Positions 26,001 to 34,889 of a stretch of DNA of 52,664 nt are shown here, in pieces. The notes beneath the pieces were generated by a model. It saw only the letters and a program-made list of their open reading frames with translations, searched no databases and was not told the origin of the DNA. The position numbers and the translations under genes were made by a program. This stretch comes from Nocardiopsis sp. JB363. GTDB taxonomy: Bacteria; Actinomycetota; Actinomycetes; Streptosporangiales; Streptosporangiaceae. Each line of letters starts with the position of its first letter. Position 1 is the first letter of the stretch. The DNA is taken from positions 1 through 52,664 of the forward strand of contig NZ_FRFF01000100.1 in NCBI RefSeq assembly GCF_900143625.1, in the 5' to 3' direction.

Positions 26001-28897
26001 TACTCGGGCAGGCTCCGCTCCACTGCGTCGATCCTCGCCCGGGTCTGCGCCAGGTCGGCGTTCTCCGGTAGGGGTCCCACATCGAGGAGAGCACTGAGAT
26101 CGCCGTCCTGCTCCTCGCTGATCTCCTGTTGCAGGCGGGCTCGGCGAAGGGTGGTGAGGAGTTCGTCGCGTGCGTGGGTGAGTTCGTCGCGGCTGCGGCG
26201 TTCGGCGGCGTCGATGCGGCTCCGAGTGTTCTCCGGCAACGGGTCGCCGGCGGGGACCAGGACTCCGGTCTCGGCGAGGTCGACCAGGTGCCGGGCGGTG
26301 GGGTAACGCTCGGCGCGGATCTGGACGTCGAGTGCCCGGGGCCAGTCGAGTTCGGCGGCCGCGGCGAGGTCGTCCGGGCCGGTCTTCGCCGGTGGGCTCA
26401 CCCGGCCGGTGATCGGATCGACGGTGGCGTGGGCGACCTTGAGGAGTTCGACGGTGAGGGCGTGGTCGGGCAGGGGTTCGGCCTGGCCGGTGGGCACGCC
26501 TTCCTCGAACAGGCGGCCGATCTCGTCCAGGGCACGGGCGGCCGCGGTGTGGGCGGCCCCGACCAGGGTCACGGGCGAGGAATTCGCGGCCAGGGCGGTA
26601 CGGGCCTGGGGCAGGTGGCGCAGCACGGTCTGGCGCATGTCGGTCAGATCCTCGGCGGCCCACACCCGACCTCGGCCGTCCCCCTCTTCGAGGGCGGATA
26701 CGGCGTCGAGCCATTCGGAGACGACCGCCAACGTGGACTCCACGAGTGAGACCAGGTTGTTGCGCGCGGCGCCTTGCAGTGCCCGGTTGGAGGAGCCGCG
26801 CATGGCGGTGTCGGCCCGGTCGATCTCCTTGTCGAGGTTCTCCCTGCGGGTGAGGGTGGCCAGCCGTTCGGCGACCTCGGCGCGGCGGGCACGGTCGTCG
26901 GCGGCGATGGCCTTGAGGAGCGAGCCGACCGGGCCCTGTTCGGCGAACCAGGTCTGCGCAAGCTTGGTGGCCCGGTGGGAGCGGAGGTTGCGCGGGGTCT
27001 CCAGGCGTTGCGCCGCTTCGGTACGGGCACGGTCGAGTCGTGCCTTCAGCTGCCCGGGGTCGGCCAGGGTGGTGCCCAGCGGGTTTCCCACCAGCAGCCC
27101 TTTGAGTGCGCGCTGGCCGATGGCCTGCGCGATGGCGGCCAGGTGACTCTCCAGGTGTGGGGCGACACGGTCCAGGAGGGCTCCGGCGGTGGACTCCCCG
27201 GTGATCAGTGCGGTGCGCAGCAGGGCCGGGGTGGCCAGGAGCAGGGAGGGGGTGTCCTCGGTGAGCCGCTGGGGGTCGAGGTCGACCAGCTCGTTGCGCA
27301 GACGGGCGGCGCAGGGGCCGTTGGGGCCGCGCACGTGTTCGGTGAGGGCGGCGAGACGCAGTGCTCCGACGCGTTGCTTCGGTGCGTCGGAGGCTTGGGC
27401 CAAGGCGGTGGCCAGCGTGAAGCGACGTTCGGCCACGAGCCGCTGGAGGGCGGCCTCGGCCGGGTCGTGGATGGAGTCGTCGGCCTCGGGAGCCTCGTGG
27501 TGTTCGGGCTCGGGGACGGTGGTTTCCGGTTCCGGCGCCGTGGGCGCCTTGGGTGATTCGGTTCCGGGTTCCTGGGCGGCGGCCCGGTCCGAGGAGGCTC
27601 GCGGAGGGACCGTGTCTTCGGCGGGCGCGGTTTCGATGGGGCTCTCGGGGGGCCGGCCGGCCATTTGGGAGCGCATGATGACGGCCAGGGGTAGACCGCC
27701 GAGCTCCTCGGGCAGGGCCGGCACGATGGCAGTCTGCAAGGCCTGCATGCGAAGCAGGTCCGGTTCGGCCGTGGAGAGTTCGACCAGTTCCACCAGGTCC
27801 ATGAGGGCCGCGCGAAGCGGGGTACCTTGTTCCTGGCGTGCGTGCTCGACCAGCTCCCGCAGCGTGGCGAGCTGTTCCTCGGAAGTGCGGGGCAGGTCGG
27901 CCAGGTCCAGCAACAAGAGGATCCGAGCGTCGGCCCGCTCGTGTTCCTCGCTCCGTTCCAGGGCGGCGTCGAGGTCCGCGAGCCGAGTGGCAGCGGGGTC
28001 CAGTGCCAGGCGATGGGCCCAGGTACGGAGATCGGTGTCGTAGGCCGGCAGGGCCGCGAGTTCGGTCTCGTCCAACCGGGCGCCCTCGGTGAGGGACTCG
28101 TTCAGGGCGGTGATCGCCCGTTGGGCCCGGGTGCGGCGCAGGTCCAGTTCGGCCCTGCCCCGTCGGATCTCCTCGGACGTGACGCCTGGTTTCTCCGGGA
28201 GCGTGGGTTCGGATTCGACGGCCCAGGGTTCGGTTGTCATGGCGGTGGGGTCCTCCGCTGGCTCGGTGTTCGGTGGTTCCGGAACCCGGTGGGTCCGGTG
28301 AACGAATTCGGGCGTTGCCTCGGTGACGGCGCCGGCCGCGACGAGCACCTCGGTCAGGGTCTCCTCCTCGGCCTCGATGCCGGGCCACCAGTGCTGTTCG
28401 GCGGCCCAGGTGAGGACCCGCGCGCCCTCCGCTCCGGCGGACAGGGAGTTCCACATGATCGCGGCGAGCAGGGTGGGCGACCAGTGGGGCGGAGGGCTCT
28501 GCGGATCGGCGATCGCGTGCAGGAGGGCGTCGACCACCGGTAGTGCGAGCATCCCGGTGAAATGACCGGCATCGCCCGAGCCGGCGTTGCCCAGGCGGTT
28601 GAGGACATCACGGCACAGGGCCCGGGAGATGGTGCGCGGGGTCAGACGTAGTCCGAGGAAGCGCAGGGCCTGGCCGCGCACCCGGGTGGGGGCGGGGGTG
28701 AGCAGGTTCCAGACGTCCTGTTCGGTCAGGTGGGCCAGGGCCCCGGTCCGTGCTCCGGGCAGCGCGTTGAGCGCGTCGGCGAACCGGTCCAGGGCGGGGA
28801 ACGCGCTCTCGGGCGCGGTGTGGCCGAGTTCCTTGCGAACGGGTCGGAAACGCTCGTTGAAGCAGTGCGGACGTTGGGGAGGGTGGGGCTTGGTCAC
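23057..28897 (-). CDS. Giant 1946-aa P-loop (STAND/AAA-like) ATPase of unknown system
   Basis: One unbroken 1946-aa protein. Residues 1-200 are helical, about 240-1100 are mostly charged helical or coiled-coil sequence with an acidic Pro-rich linker near 430-470, and about 1150-1250 form an alpha/beta stretch (RLRVMVCWGRPHADLL, VVAYLG). The ATPase domain begins at FYGREAE, with Walker A GGRGLGKS (about 1281-1288) and Walker B LLVMLDES (about 1371); a winged-helix-like C-terminal part follows. The FYGRE start is typical of STAND-like ATPases that recognise invaders or drive effectors. The GTG start overlaps the stop of the upstream gene (GTGA). The exact family was not recognised. Confidence 0.8.
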   Translation of the reverse strand: MTKPHPPQRPHCFNERFRPVRKELGHTAPESAFPALDRFADALNALPGARTGALAHLTEQDVWNLLTPAPTRVRGQALRFLGLRLTPRTISRALCRDVLNRLGNAGSGDAGHFTGMLALPVVDALLHAIADPQSPPPHWSPTLLAAIMWNSLSAGAEGARVLTWAAEQHWWPGIEAEEETLTEVLVAAGAVTEATPEFVHRTHRVPEPPNTEPAEDPTAMTTEPWAVESEPTLPEKPGVTSEEIRRGRAELDLRRTRAQRAITALNESLTEGARLDETELAALPAYDTDLRTWAHRLALDPAATRLADLDAALERSEEHERADARILLLLDLADLPRTSEEQLATLRELVEHARQEQGTPLRAALMDLVELVELSTAEPDLLRMQALQTAIVPALPEELGGLPLAVIMRSQMAGRPPESPIETAPAEDTVPPRASSDRAAAQEPGTESPKAPTAPEPETTVPEPEHHEAPEADDSIHDPAEAALQRLVAERRFTLATALAQASDAPKQRVGALRLAALTEHVRGPNGPCAARLRNELVDLDPQRLTEDTPSLLLATPALLRTALITGESTAGALLDRVAPHLESHLAAIAQAIGQRALKGLLVGNPLGTTLADPGQLKARLDRARTEAAQRLETPRNLRSHRATKLAQTWFAEQGPVGSLLKAIAADDRARRAEVAERLATLTRRENLDKEIDRADTAMRGSSNRALQGAARNNLVSLVESTLAVVSEWLDAVSALEEGDGRGRVWAAEDLTDMRQTVLRHLPQARTALAANSSPVTLVGAAHTAAARALDEIGRLFEEGVPTGQAEPLPDHALTVELLKVAHATVDPITGRVSPPAKTGPDDLAAAAELDWPRALDVQIRAERYPTARHLVDLAETGVLVPAGDPLPENTRSRIDAAERRSRDELTHARDELLTTLRRARLQQEISEEQDGDLSALLDVGPLPENADLAQTRARIDAVERSLPEYRQEAASRLIERLDALGDPSVHTGVEEGRIRSLIEDGQLLTAEELIYSREIGEPVPEPTDDHRLLDFFPRVPDGLPRGITPALVKTARSGGAVRGGSGLDFGGLPSDSRDLVADALDIWREAREASPKQRNQISRRTLLVQSLRLVGFDVLPTASFHELRLDKGLDRSYFEFTKVACTGASTVPEFGSKLHGRLRVMVCWGRPHADLLRSWVDKDTSGESLVVAYLGTMPAEVRRRFAVEAVRSRTPVIVVDDAALAYLAAYGNRQIANALAVLLPFAAVQPYVRKKRSLVPPEMFYGREAERSAVIDPEDTQVVFGGRGLGKSALLRSAKSHFERVPDRVAVHIELSTVAIGQGAQGADAVWDVLLRELRGVGVAPQPQRRDSGKAYDRVRAGVLDWLTVDSRRRLLVMLDESDGFFEADAPRFLETNRLKELGQLAGAEGRAKVVFAGLHSVQRFAKLSNNTFKHLAQSPTMIGHLRPGHAYDLVTGPMGALGFRFADEELIHRILGHCSYQPFLLQMFCDRLLRHMYDRRRTGVGEQEPPYTITRADVETVEGDPELREDIIETFRDTLHLDPRYNIIACVLAHHAYEQGLDVRMSEMELREECLAYWPRGFEGLDSEAFRAYLKEMVGLGLLADNRDLRGWRLRSANALRMMGTKDAVMTALVDADSETVPAESIALALRRPLDDGRRAPLTAAQLDDLLGGHTNQVRLVLGSAAMGIADVTETIRAVRDEFGGRFDLQEPQDRRRYEEALQQGRKGQRRIVLSDLSRVTSRSDTCQASLGAALERNPLGRGVTRSVVLVSDPGQTKFWETLLADPEHRGVGVVRLRRYDRLSLQVWSRDTGLFGVTERQELLLETTGGWPILVDRAQELAGRYQEKKALERLTKELSQPGRAAELVDQVGLTAHRPLAAAFDAIVELLDGSVTHGDLVEAVALKDAHPDPHTAVECLDALGVFDRAEGDTYRVEPLLARCWHHRDL

Positions 28898-30267
28898 GGG
28901 GTGCTCCGCTTCTCTTCGGTGACGAGGGGGCGCCGGTCACGGCCGGTGGCCCCTCCTCGGGTCCTGCTGTGACCACGGACGAGGGTGAAGCCGTCGGGTA
29001 GGTCGCCCCTGATCCCGAACCGGGACAGGAGTCGGTGGTACTCGACGCGGGCGCCGACGCCGGCGCGTTGACCTCGGGGCAATCGACGCAGGAAGGGGGC
29101 GACCTCGTATTCGACGAGGTACTCCCAGGGGGTCAGGGGTTCGGGGCGTCGCTCCTCGGGTTCGGTGGTGGCGGGTGTGTCGGAGCGGTCCGCGTGGGGG
29201 CAGGCGATCCACCGACCGCCCTCGTGGTGGGGGTCGGCCAGGTGGATCCGCATGCCGTTGGGCAGCGCTCCCCCATCGCCGTGTTCGTTCACGTGGTCAT
29301 CGACGAGGGTGTTGGCGTGGACGATGGCGTCGAGGTAGCCCGTGCCGGTGAGTTCGTGTTCGCTTCCGGACAGGGCTCGCAGGAAGGCCCCCACCTCGGT
29401 GACGCGTTCGCGTGGGCGGCCGGCGCGGTCGGGCGCGGGGCGGACCACGCTGCGCACCAACCAGTCCAGGTCGGGTCCGCCGAGGGGACCGTCACGTTCC
29501 ATGCGGTGGGCGAGCCCTCGGCGGTGGAAGGCGTAGCCATTCCGGCGGCCAAGCGAGGGAAGGAGGGACAGGGCCCGGTCGATGGTGTTCAGTGCCGCGC
29601 GCAACGCCGCGGCCATCTGTGGCGGTCCGGCCTCGTCTCGAAGCAGGAGCGGCAACGGTCCGGCCATGAGTTGGGAACGTCCGGGGCCGAGGAGGTAGCG
29701 GACGAAACGCTCGTGTTCACCGATGCGTCGGTGCGCGTGTGCGGTGCCGCGGACCCGGTGGTGCAGATGGCCCAGGGGGTCGATCCAGCGGCGGTGCGCC
29801 CGCAGTCGGTCGAATCGGGCGTCACTGACGACGGTTCCGGGGCTGAAGGCGTCCACGTCGAACACCAGGCGTTCGGCGTATCCGGAGTCGATGTCCTGGG
29901 CAGGTCGGGGGTCGATGCGGCTCTCCCGGTGGACGATCTCCGCGTACAGGGGATCGTTCCCCGTCTCGATCGAGACCATCGCGCCCACGGGGAGGGGGTC
30001 CGCGGTCTCCTGCGTCGACAGGTGGGGGAAGGCGTCGAAGTCGACCGGTCCTCCCGCGTATCCACCGAAGTCGAGGTCGTAACCGAAGTACACGGCGTTG
30101 AAGGCGACGGTGGTGTGCACGGTGCCCCGACGGGCGACGAGCGCGTCGAGGTAGCCCAGGAGCCGGTTCTCGTCCGGCATCGCCTCCGGTCCTTGGAGCA
30201 GCTGTGGGGTGAAGAGGGGGTCGTCCTCGTAGGGGCGCCAGGGCGCCGGCGCGTCCGTGGAGTCCAT
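28894..30267 (-). CDS. Unknown protein, partner of the giant ATPase
   Basis: A 457-aa protein that I do not recognise. The frame opens at 30279, but GGGGAG followed by TGAG precedes the ATG at 30267, so the shorter start is preferred. It has no signal peptide or clear membrane helix; it is rich in His and Arg in the middle (HLHHRVRGTAHAHRR) and basic at the C-terminus. The N-terminal third looks like a globular alpha/beta domain (TTVAFNAVYFGYDLDFGGY). Its stop overlaps the start of the 1946-aa ATPase gene, so the two form one operon and probably one system, with this protein as sensor, adaptor or effector. No catalytic motif could be defended. Confidence 0.75.
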   Translation of the reverse strand: MDSTDAPAPWRPYEDDPLFTPQLLQGPEAMPDENRLLGYLDALVARRGTVHTTVAFNAVYFGYDLDFGGYAGGPVDFDAFPHLSTQETADPLPVGAMVSIETGNDPLYAEIVHRESRIDPRPAQDIDSGYAERLVFDVDAFSPGTVVSDARFDRLRAHRRWIDPLGHLHHRVRGTAHAHRRIGEHERFVRYLLGPGRSQLMAGPLPLLLRDEAGPPQMAAALRAALNTIDRALSLLPSLGRRNGYAFHRRGLAHRMERDGPLGGPDLDWLVRSVVRPAPDRAGRPRERVTEVGAFLRALSGSEHELTGTGYLDAIVHANTLVDDHVNEHGDGGALPNGMRIHLADPHHEGGRWIACPHADRSDTPATTEPEERRPEPLTPWEYLVEYEVAPFLRRLPRGQRAGVGARVEYHRLLSRFGIRGDLPDGFTLVRGHSRTRGGATGRDRRPLVTEEKRSTP

Positions 30268-30319
30268 CTCACTCCCCATCTAGAGAACCCTGTTCCGGTT
30301 AAAACACTGTCTCAATGCC

Positions 30320-30349
30320 TGTGAACATAGTCAACCCACAAAGTTCACA
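30320..30349. promoter_or_regulatory. Spaced inverted repeat in a divergent promoter region
   Basis: TGTGAAC (30320-30326) and GTTCACA (30343-30349) are perfect inverted arms, 23 nt apart centre to centre. They lie between the ATPase operon (minus) and the helicase gene (plus). On the minus strand a TTGACT within the repeat could serve as a -35 element for the ATPase operon. Two helical turns between arms fits a dimeric regulator, which is inference. Confidence 0.4.
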
Positions 30350-30468
30350 GAGTGGCTCATGTGACTGGTGACCTGATTTTCGTCGAGGGCATGCGAAGAA
30401 CCGGCCGCCCGGGTAGGTTGGCCGCACACGACCGACCGGTCTTCCCCCGAGAACGAAAATCGAGCGCC

Positions 30469-32580
30469 GTGGCCCAGCTCGCCGTCCACAGGGACTTCCT
30501 GCAGGAATTCGCCAAGCTCCACAAGCCCGTGCAGAACCGCGTCACCGAGGTCTTCGCCAAGTTCGAACAGGCCACCCACACCGGCGTGCACCTGGAGAAG
30601 ATCGCCAAGGCGCGGGACGACCGGTTCCGGAGCATCCGCATCGACCAGTTCTGGCGCGGCATCGTGCTCGCCCCCACCCGAGGTGACACCTACACACTGC
30701 TGCGGGTGCTGCCCCACGACGAGGCCTACGCATGGGCCAAGCGCCGCACCGCGTCGGTCAACCTGGCCACCGGCGGTATCGAGATCCGCGACGTGGAGGC
30801 GATGAGCACCAGCCTCCCGTTCCTCGAACAGATGGCGCAGAAGGCACCCGCCCGACTGTTCGAACACGTGGGCGACGCCGACCTCACACGCCTGGGCGTG
30901 GACGAGCAGACCCGGACCTTCGCGCGGGCGCTCACCGACACCGAACAGCTCGACGCCGCCCAAGGGCTGATGCCCCCGGTGCAGTGGACCGTGCTGTGCG
31001 GACTGGCCTCCGGGATGAGCCCCGAGGAGGTATGGGACGAACTGGGTTCCCAGATCACCGAGGAGATCGACCCCGAGGACCTGGACAGCGCGGTGCGTCG
31101 CAGCTCCGACCGGGTCCTGCTCGTGGAGGGGCCCGACGAGCTCATGGCGGTGCTCGCCCACCCCTTCGACCTGTGGCGCATCTACCTGCATCCGGCCCAG
31201 CGACAGGTGGTGGAAGCCGTATACCGCGGTTCCGCCCGGGTCAGCGGCGGCCCCGGCACCGGAAAGACCGTGGTCGCCCTGCACCGCGCCCACCGGCTGG
31301 CCGGACGTGGTCGGGGGGCGGTGCTACTGACCACGTTCACCTCGACGCTGGCGCAGTCCCTGGAACAGAACCTGACCCTGCTCGCCGAACACGCGGGCGA
31401 CCCGCTGTCCGCCGGCCGGGTCCGGGTCGAGAACATCGACCGATTCGCCCACCGTGTGTTCCGTGAGCCCCACGGCCGGCCGAACCTGCTGACGGGCAAC
31501 CGGGAACAGGAACTGTGGGAGCGTCTGGCCAAGGAACTCGGAGCTTCGGATCTGTCCCCCACGTTCCTGTCCCAGGAGTGGCGGCAGGTGGTGCTGGCGC
31601 GTCGGGTGGAGTCGGCCGACGCCTACCTGGCGGCCAAGCGCACGGGGCGGGGTCGCGGTCTGTCCCCCGCGCGCAAGGCGGTGGTCTGGCAGGTGATGTG
31701 GGCGTTCCAGCGCGAAATCACCGAGCGTGGTCTGTGGACCCACGAGACGGTGTGCGAGGAGGCCGCACGCCTGCTGGCGCGACTGCCGGACGCCGACAAG
31801 CCCTATCGCCACGTGGTGGTGGACGAGGCCCAGGACCTGTACCCGGGACAGTGGCGGCTGCTGCGCGCCGCGGTGGCCGAGGGATCCGACGACCTGTTCG
31901 TGACCGCCGACGCCCACCAACGCGTCTACGGCCCGCAGGTGGTGCTCTCCGACGTGGGCGTGGACGTGCGCGGCCGGTCCTCGAAACTGCGGATCAACTA
32001 CCGGACCACCGCCGAGATCCTCGGCTGGAGTCTGGGGCTGGTCCATGGTCAAAGCTTCGACGACCTGGAGGGCGGCTCCGACCACGTCACCGGCTGCCGT
32101 TCGGAGATGCACGGACTGCCGCCCGAGATGAAGGGGCTGGCCACCTGGGGCGCCGAACTCGCCCATATGGCCTCGACCGTGCGTGGCTGGACCGATTCCG
32201 GGGTCCTTCCCGAGGAGATCGGGGTGGCGGCCCGCTCCCGGCGTCTGGCCCGTGAGGCGGCCCTGGCCATCGAGGAGTCCGGGCTGCGATCCCACCTGTT
32301 GGAGGAAGGTGAGGGGCCGGGCGGGGCGGTCCTGGTGGGCACCATGCACCGGATGAAGGGGCTGGAGTTCCGTTGCCTGGCCGTGGTCGCCGCCGGAGAG
32401 GCTCAGCTACCGGCCCCGCGGAGCGTGACCCCCGAGGAGGAGGACCCCGGCGCGCACGCTCGCGACCTGCTCCGTGAACGCAGTCTGCTCTTCGTGGCCT
32501 GTACACGTGCACGTGAACAACTCAGCGTGAGCTGGCACGGCCGGCCCAGTCCGTTCATCGAAGCGCTCCAAGGCCGCTGA
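30469..32580 (+). CDS. UvrD-like SF1 helicase with N-terminal RelE/ParE-like domain
   Basis: The N-terminal 90 or so residues (AQLAVHRDFLQEFAKLHKP, IRIDQFWRGIVLAP, YTLLRVLPHDEAY) have the fold pattern of a RelE/ParE toxin. They are followed by a UvrD/PcrA-type helicase: Walker A GGPGTGKT (about 258-265), motif II VVVDEAQDLYP (about 451), and MHRMKGLEF plus VACTRAREQL near the end. The frame extends up to 30352, but the GTG at 30469 begins exactly where the toxin-like domain does, giving about 703 aa. Proteins with this architecture are widespread in actinomycetes with unproven function. The downstream DUF262 gene is 47 nt away on the same strand, so an operon is likely. Confidence 0.8.
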   Translation: MAQLAVHRDFLQEFAKLHKPVQNRVTEVFAKFEQATHTGVHLEKIAKARDDRFRSIRIDQFWRGIVLAPTRGDTYTLLRVLPHDEAYAWAKRRTASVNLATGGIEIRDVEAMSTSLPFLEQMAQKAPARLFEHVGDADLTRLGVDEQTRTFARALTDTEQLDAAQGLMPPVQWTVLCGLASGMSPEEVWDELGSQITEEIDPEDLDSAVRRSSDRVLLVEGPDELMAVLAHPFDLWRIYLHPAQRQVVEAVYRGSARVSGGPGTGKTVVALHRAHRLAGRGRGAVLLTTFTSTLAQSLEQNLTLLAEHAGDPLSAGRVRVENIDRFAHRVFREPHGRPNLLTGNREQELWERLAKELGASDLSPTFLSQEWRQVVLARRVESADAYLAAKRTGRGRGLSPARKAVVWQVMWAFQREITERGLWTHETVCEEAARLLARLPDADKPYRHVVVDEAQDLYPGQWRLLRAAVAEGSDDLFVTADAHQRVYGPQVVLSDVGVDVRGRSSKLRINYRTTAEILGWSLGLVHGQSFDDLEGGSDHVTGCRSEMHGLPPEMKGLATWGAELAHMASTVRGWTDSGVLPEEIGVAARSRRLAREAALAIEESGLRSHLLEEGEGPGGAVLVGTMHRMKGLEFRCLAVVAAGEAQLPAPRSVTPEEEDPGAHARDLLRERSLLFVACTRAREQLSVSWHGRPSPFIEALQGR

Positions 32581-32627
32581 CCCCTCCTCTCCCCCGACGA
32601 AGATCCCCCGAGCAGAAGGACGGACCC

Positions 32628-34889
32628 ATGGCGAAACTGTCCATGATCCTCGACCAGATCGACGCCGGAACGGTCCTGTTGCCGGAGTTCCAGCGCGGAT
32701 ACGTGTGGAACCGAGACCAGGTGCGCGGCCTGATGCGGTCGATGTACCTGGGCCACCCGGTGGGCAGTCTGCTGCTGTGGGAGACCACCGCCGAGGAGAT
32801 GGCGGTGCGCGGCGGCAACGCGGGCAGCGGCACCCACCTGCTGCTTCTGGACGGCCAGCAACGCATCTCCTCCCTGTACGGGGTGATCCGCGGCCGGGCG
32901 CCGGCGTTCTTCGAGGGGGACGAGAAGGCGTTCACCGGGTTGCAGTTCAACGTGGACACCGAGGTGTTCGAGTTCCACCGCCCGTTGAAGATGAGCGACA
33001 ACCCGCACTGGGTGGACGTCACCGAACTGTTCCGCCAGGGCCCGGTCCCCTACCTGACCCGGTTCGCCGACGACCCGGCCCGGGCCAACCTGTACCTGAC
33101 CCGGCTCAACCGGCTCCACCAGATCGTCGACAAGAACTTCCCCCAAGAGGAGATCACCGGGGCGGACCGCACCGTCGACGAGGTCGTGGACATCTTCAAC
33201 CGGGTCAACTCCGGCGGCACGAAGCTGTCCAAGGGCGACCTGGCACTGGCCAAGCTGTGCGCCCAGTGGCCGCAGGCGCGTTCGTCCATGCGGACGGCGT
33301 TGGAGCGTTGGGAGGGCTCCGGTTTCTCCTTCAGCCTGGACTGGCTGCTGCGCAACGCCACCGCCGTCGCCACCGGCCGGGCCCTGTTCACCGCGTTGGA
33401 CAAGGTCGACGCTCCCGCCTTCCAGCGATCCCTGGAAGCGTCGGTGGACCACGTGGGCACGTTCCTGGACGCCGTCTCGGGACGCCTGGGTCTGGACCAC
33501 GACCGGGTGTTGATGGGACGGTACGCGCTTCCGGTGGTCTCCCGGTTGTTGGACCTGAACGGGGGCCGTTTCGACGACGCCCGACACCGGGACCGCGTCC
33601 TGTACTGGTACGTGCACAGCGCCCTGTGGGGCCGCTACGCCGGGTCCACCGAGACGTTCCTACAGCTGGACTACGACGCCGTCACCGAATCCGGTGTGGA
33701 GGGCGCGATCCAGCGCCTGACCCGTTGGCGGGGCGGCAGTCTGGAGATCCGGCCCCACGACTTCGAGGGCGCCACCAAGGGGGCCCGGTTCTACCCCCTG
33801 CTGTACATGCTCACCCGAGTGCACGGAGCCCGGGACTTCGGCAGCGGACTGGAACTGAAGGCCGAGTCCCTGGGGCGCCTGTCCTCCCTCCAGGTGCACC
33901 ACATCTTCCCCAAGAAGGCGCTGCGCAACAGGTACGAGAGCCGGCGGGTGAACGCGATCGCGAACTTCTGCTTCCTGACCCAGCAGAGCAACCTGGAGGT
34001 CTCCGACCGCACCCCGCAGGAGTACTTCCCCGAGGTGGAGGAACGCCACCCGGGGACGCTCGCCTCCCAGTGGATCCCCACCGACCCGGACCTGTGGAAG
34101 GTGGAGAACTACCCGGACTTCCTCGCCGCCCGTCGGGAGCTGCTCGCCGAGGCCGCCGAGAACTTCCTCAACGGGCTGGCCTCGGGCGCCGAGAGCGCCG
34201 TGGAGGAGACGCTCCGTCCGGTGACGGTCCTGTCCGGTGAACCCGACGACGCGCGTTCGGTGCAGGTCCAGGAGATGGTGGACGAGCTGCTGCGTCTGGG
34301 ATACGCCAAACCTGAACTGGACGCCGAGATCAACGACCCGGAACGGGGTCGGGTGATCGCGGAGGCGGAGGCGTTCTGGCCGGACGGGCTCCAACACGGC
34401 CTGGGCAAGCCCGTGGTCCTGGAGCTGGACCCCGACCAGGCCGACCTGCCTCGGCTTCAGGAGTTGGGCTATGAGGTGTTCACGTCGGTGGACTCGCTGC
34501 TGGGGTTCGTCGACCGGTTGGGACAGGTGGCCGCGGGGGCGCCGGAACACGAGGAACCGGAGGAGGTGTCGAGTGAGGCACCCGAGACTGCCGACTTCGG
34601 TCGGGCGATGCTGAGCGTGTACGAGCGGGCCAAGGCGGAGGCCGACTACACCGCCTCGTTCTTCCTGGGCATGATCTCCGAGCTGGGACCACTGGGCACG
34701 GCACGCAAGCTGCTCAACGCCCCCGCGGTCTCGGACGGGTTCGCGAACCTGTGGGAGCGGGGCCGGTTGGACCTGACGGTGGAGGCGGTGGTGTTGCGTC
34801 CGGAGTTCGCGCCGTTGTTCACCGAGGAGGAGCTGGGGCGGGCCCGGACCCGCCTGGAGCAGTTCGGGCACCCCTTCCTGGACGCCTGA
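32628..34889 (+). CDS. GmrSD-like DUF262/HNH protein
   Basis: A 753-aa protein. The N-terminus is a DUF262 domain: LPEFQRGYVWNRDQV (about 20-34) and the DGQQR motif LLLDGQQRISSLYG (about 76-89), related to ParB/Srx NTP-binding folds. A DUF1524-like HNH nuclease motif follows, VHHIFPKKAL (about 423-432) with downstream Asn residues (NAIANFCFLTQQSN). The last 100 residues (LGTARKLLN, RLDLTVEAVVL, LFTEEELGRAR) form a helical domain seen in many restriction-related proteins. GmrSD-type enzymes cut modified (for example glucosylated) phage DNA with NTP; several DUF262 proteins act as defence nucleases. It probably works with the upstream helicase. Confidence 0.85.
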   Translation: MAKLSMILDQIDAGTVLLPEFQRGYVWNRDQVRGLMRSMYLGHPVGSLLLWETTAEEMAVRGGNAGSGTHLLLLDGQQRISSLYGVIRGRAPAFFEGDEKAFTGLQFNVDTEVFEFHRPLKMSDNPHWVDVTELFRQGPVPYLTRFADDPARANLYLTRLNRLHQIVDKNFPQEEITGADRTVDEVVDIFNRVNSGGTKLSKGDLALAKLCAQWPQARSSMRTALERWEGSGFSFSLDWLLRNATAVATGRALFTALDKVDAPAFQRSLEASVDHVGTFLDAVSGRLGLDHDRVLMGRYALPVVSRLLDLNGGRFDDARHRDRVLYWYVHSALWGRYAGSTETFLQLDYDAVTESGVEGAIQRLTRWRGGSLEIRPHDFEGATKGARFYPLLYMLTRVHGARDFGSGLELKAESLGRLSSLQVHHIFPKKALRNRYESRRVNAIANFCFLTQQSNLEVSDRTPQEYFPEVEERHPGTLASQWIPTDPDLWKVENYPDFLAARRELLAEAAENFLNGLASGAESAVEETLRPVTVLSGEPDDARSVQVQEMVDELLRLGYAKPELDAEINDPERGRVIAEAEAFWPDGLQHGLGKPVVLELDPDQADLPRLQELGYEVFTSVDSLLGFVDRLGQVAAGAPEHEEPEEVSSEAPETADFGRAMLSVYERAKAEADYTASFFLGMISELGPLGTARKLLNAPAVSDGFANLWERGRLDLTVEAVVLRPEFAPLFTEEELGRARTRLEQFGHPFLDA

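Noticed and set aside
25950..28454. An 834-codon frame on the same strand as the giant ATPase
   Set aside because: A frame-shifted Arg/Pro/Gly-rich shadow. The ATPase frame is uninterrupted and carries Walker motifs.
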